From Deltaproteobacteria bacterium (GTDB lineage Bacteria > Myxococcota > B64-G9), in the NCBI GenBank assembly GCA_003647095.1, contig QMME01000056.1:1-15371 (forward strand): a stretch of 15,371 nt of DNA, read 5' to 3'. Position numbers and translations under genes: made by a program. Below, one piece after another: positions 14,564 to 15,371 of the stretch (positions within the stretch are counted from its first letter, which is position 1; the number at the start of each line of letters is the position of its first letter). The notes under the pieces are model-generated. The model was not told where the DNA came from. It saw only the letters and a list, made by a program, of their open reading frames with translations, and made no database searches.

Positions 14564-14859
14564 CACTCTTCCTCCTCGACCATGGAAATGCAGGCGGTGG
14601 GACACTCGTGGGCGCAGATGCCGCAGCCCTTGCAGTATTCCAGGTCGGCCGAGGGCAGGCCCTCCTGCTGCTGGCCGAAGTGCACGCAGCCCTCCGGGCA
14701 GAAGGCCACGCACACTCCACAGCGGATGCATTTCTCGTGTTCCCAGACGGGCCGCTGGGAACGCCAGTCCCCGGTGCGATTCTGCCGGGCCGAGGCCGGC
14801 TCCACAATGGCCGCACCCGGGGCCAGTTCCGTCCACTTGGGTTTGGCAGACTGAGCCAC
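14563..14859 (-). CDS. porD: Pyruvate:ferredoxin oxidoreductase, delta (ferredoxin) subunit
   Basis: A 98-residue ferredoxin-like subunit with two [4Fe-4S] motifs: C44, C47, C50, C54 and C76, C79, C82, C86. The preceding TGDWRSQRPVW (29-39) is characteristic of PorD. It ends in an acidic EEEE tail. In the complex it carries electrons from the beta-subunit cluster to an external acceptor; here the likely acceptor is the NADH module encoded downstream. The start is GTG at 14859, five bases after GGAGGT and 11 bases after the porG stop; an upstream frame to 14898 would overlap porG. It overlaps porA by one base. Confidence 0.92.
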   Translation of the reverse strand: MAQSAKPKWTELAPGAAIVEPASARQNRTGDWRSQRPVWEHEKCIRCGVCVAFCPEGCVHFGQQQEGLPSADLEYCKGCGICAHECPTACISMVEEEE

Positions 14860-14870
14860 GTGACACCTCC

Positions 14871-15371
14871 TCAGCGGGCCGGTGCTACTATCCGGCATTC
14901 CTTGATGGCCCGGTGAAAGGCATTGATGTTGCGTTCGGCGATGCGCCCGAAACGGTCCTGGATGGCCTTTTCCAGCCGGGCCGCCGGCACCATCTCCACC
15001 GCCGCCAGGGCGGCCCCCAGCATGGTGGTGTTGGTGATCACCCGGCCGATCTCCTCGCGGGCGATATGGTTGGCGTCGACCACGGCCAGGCGCTGGCGCA
15101 GTCCGAACTGGCGGCGTATCTGCGCCGGCGGGCGAGAGGTGTTCAGCACCACGGTGCCGTCCGCGGCCAGCCCTTCATCGACCTTGACCAGGTTCAGCAG
15201 CGAGGGATCGAGCACGATCACCAGCGAGGGCTGGCGAATGGCCGTGCGCAGGCGGATGGGACGCGGCGAGACGCGGGCGAAGGCGATGACCGGCGCCCCC
15301 CGCCGCTCCGGCCCGAAGGTGGGAATCGACTGGGCGTACCGCCCTTCGAGGACGGCGGCCTTTCCGAGAAG
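14871..15371 (-). CDS. porG: Pyruvate:ferredoxin oxidoreductase, gamma subunit (partial, N-terminus beyond right edge)
   Basis: The frame is open from the right edge to the stop at 14871, showing the last 166 residues. The first visible part contains YAQSIPTFGPERRGAPVIAF and RVSPRPIRLR, the classic gamma-subunit block that helps bind CoA and contact the alpha chain. Then come VIVLDPSLL and ITNTTMLGAALAA, also typical of PorG. A full gamma subunit is about 180-190 residues, so roughly 20 residues lie outside. It is the first visible gene of the operon; the promoter is outside the window. A shorter in-frame start at 15221 would remove the conserved block and is rejected. Confidence 0.92.
   Translation of the reverse strand, partial: LLGKAAVLEGRYAQSIPTFGPERRGAPVIAFARVSPRPIRLRTAIRQPSLVIVLDPSLLNLVKVDEGLAADGTVVLNTSRPPAQIRRQFGLRQRLAVVDANHIAREEIGRVITNTTMLGAALAAVEMVPAARLEKAIQDRFGRIAERNINAFHRAIKECRIVAPAR

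Noticed and set aside
1..15371. CRISPR arrays, insertion sequences, tRNA or rRNA genes
   Set aside because: No regularly spaced repeats, transposase motifs, terminal repeats or structural RNA sequences were seen on either strand.

Overview
The window is GC-rich, densely coded DNA from a Gram-negative bacterium. Evidence for an outer membrane comes from a DUF1302 barrel ending in Phe and two lipoproteins with lipoboxes. A pyruvate:ferredoxin oxidoreductase suggests anaerobic or facultative life. A one-domain histone of the Bdellovibrio type and a Cys-rich lipoprotein point loosely to the former Deltaproteobacteria (Desulfobacterota, Myxococcota, Bdellovibrionota). No rRNA or tRNA gene is visible, so the lineage is inference.

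Layout: (1) 1-4651, minus strand, is an envelope operon: lipoprotein, DUF1302 barrel, DUF1329 periplasmic protein, then a YCF48-like propeller cut by the left edge. (2) 4652-4824 is a divergent control region with three adjacent inverted repeats. (3) 4825-8319, plus strand, holds a Cys-rich lipoprotein, an sn-glycerol-1-phosphate dehydrogenase-like enzyme, a 61-residue histone-fold protein, a DedA membrane protein and a degenerate histidine kinase-like protein. (4) 8328-9113, minus strand, is pssA (phosphatidylserine synthase) with its own promoter; it converges on group 3 with only 8 bases between. (5) 9320-15371, minus strand, is a tight seven-gene operon running in from the right edge: porG (partial), porD, porA, porB, then NuoE-like, NuoF/HydB-like and short NuoG/HydA-like subunits, closed by a probable intrinsic terminator.

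The most striking system is group 5. A complete four-subunit pyruvate:ferredoxin oxidoreductase is encoded without interruption with the NADH/FMN/Fe-S module otherwise known from electron-bifurcating [FeFe]-hydrogenases (HydBC plus the Fe-S part of HydA), but no hydrogenase domain is present. The simplest reading is a pyruvate:NAD+ oxidoreductase complex, possibly one that bifurcates or confurcates electrons between NAD(H) and ferredoxin. The second notable item is the bacterial histone at 6740-6925. The third is a bacterial glycerol-1-phosphate dehydrogenase homologue with its metal ligands intact, near other membrane-lipid genes.

Several starts are non-ATG (GTG for DUF1302, the G1P dehydrogenase, porD and the NuoG-like gene; TTG for pssA). 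They were chosen by Shine-Dalgarno spacing, overlap with the preceding gene and family N-termini.
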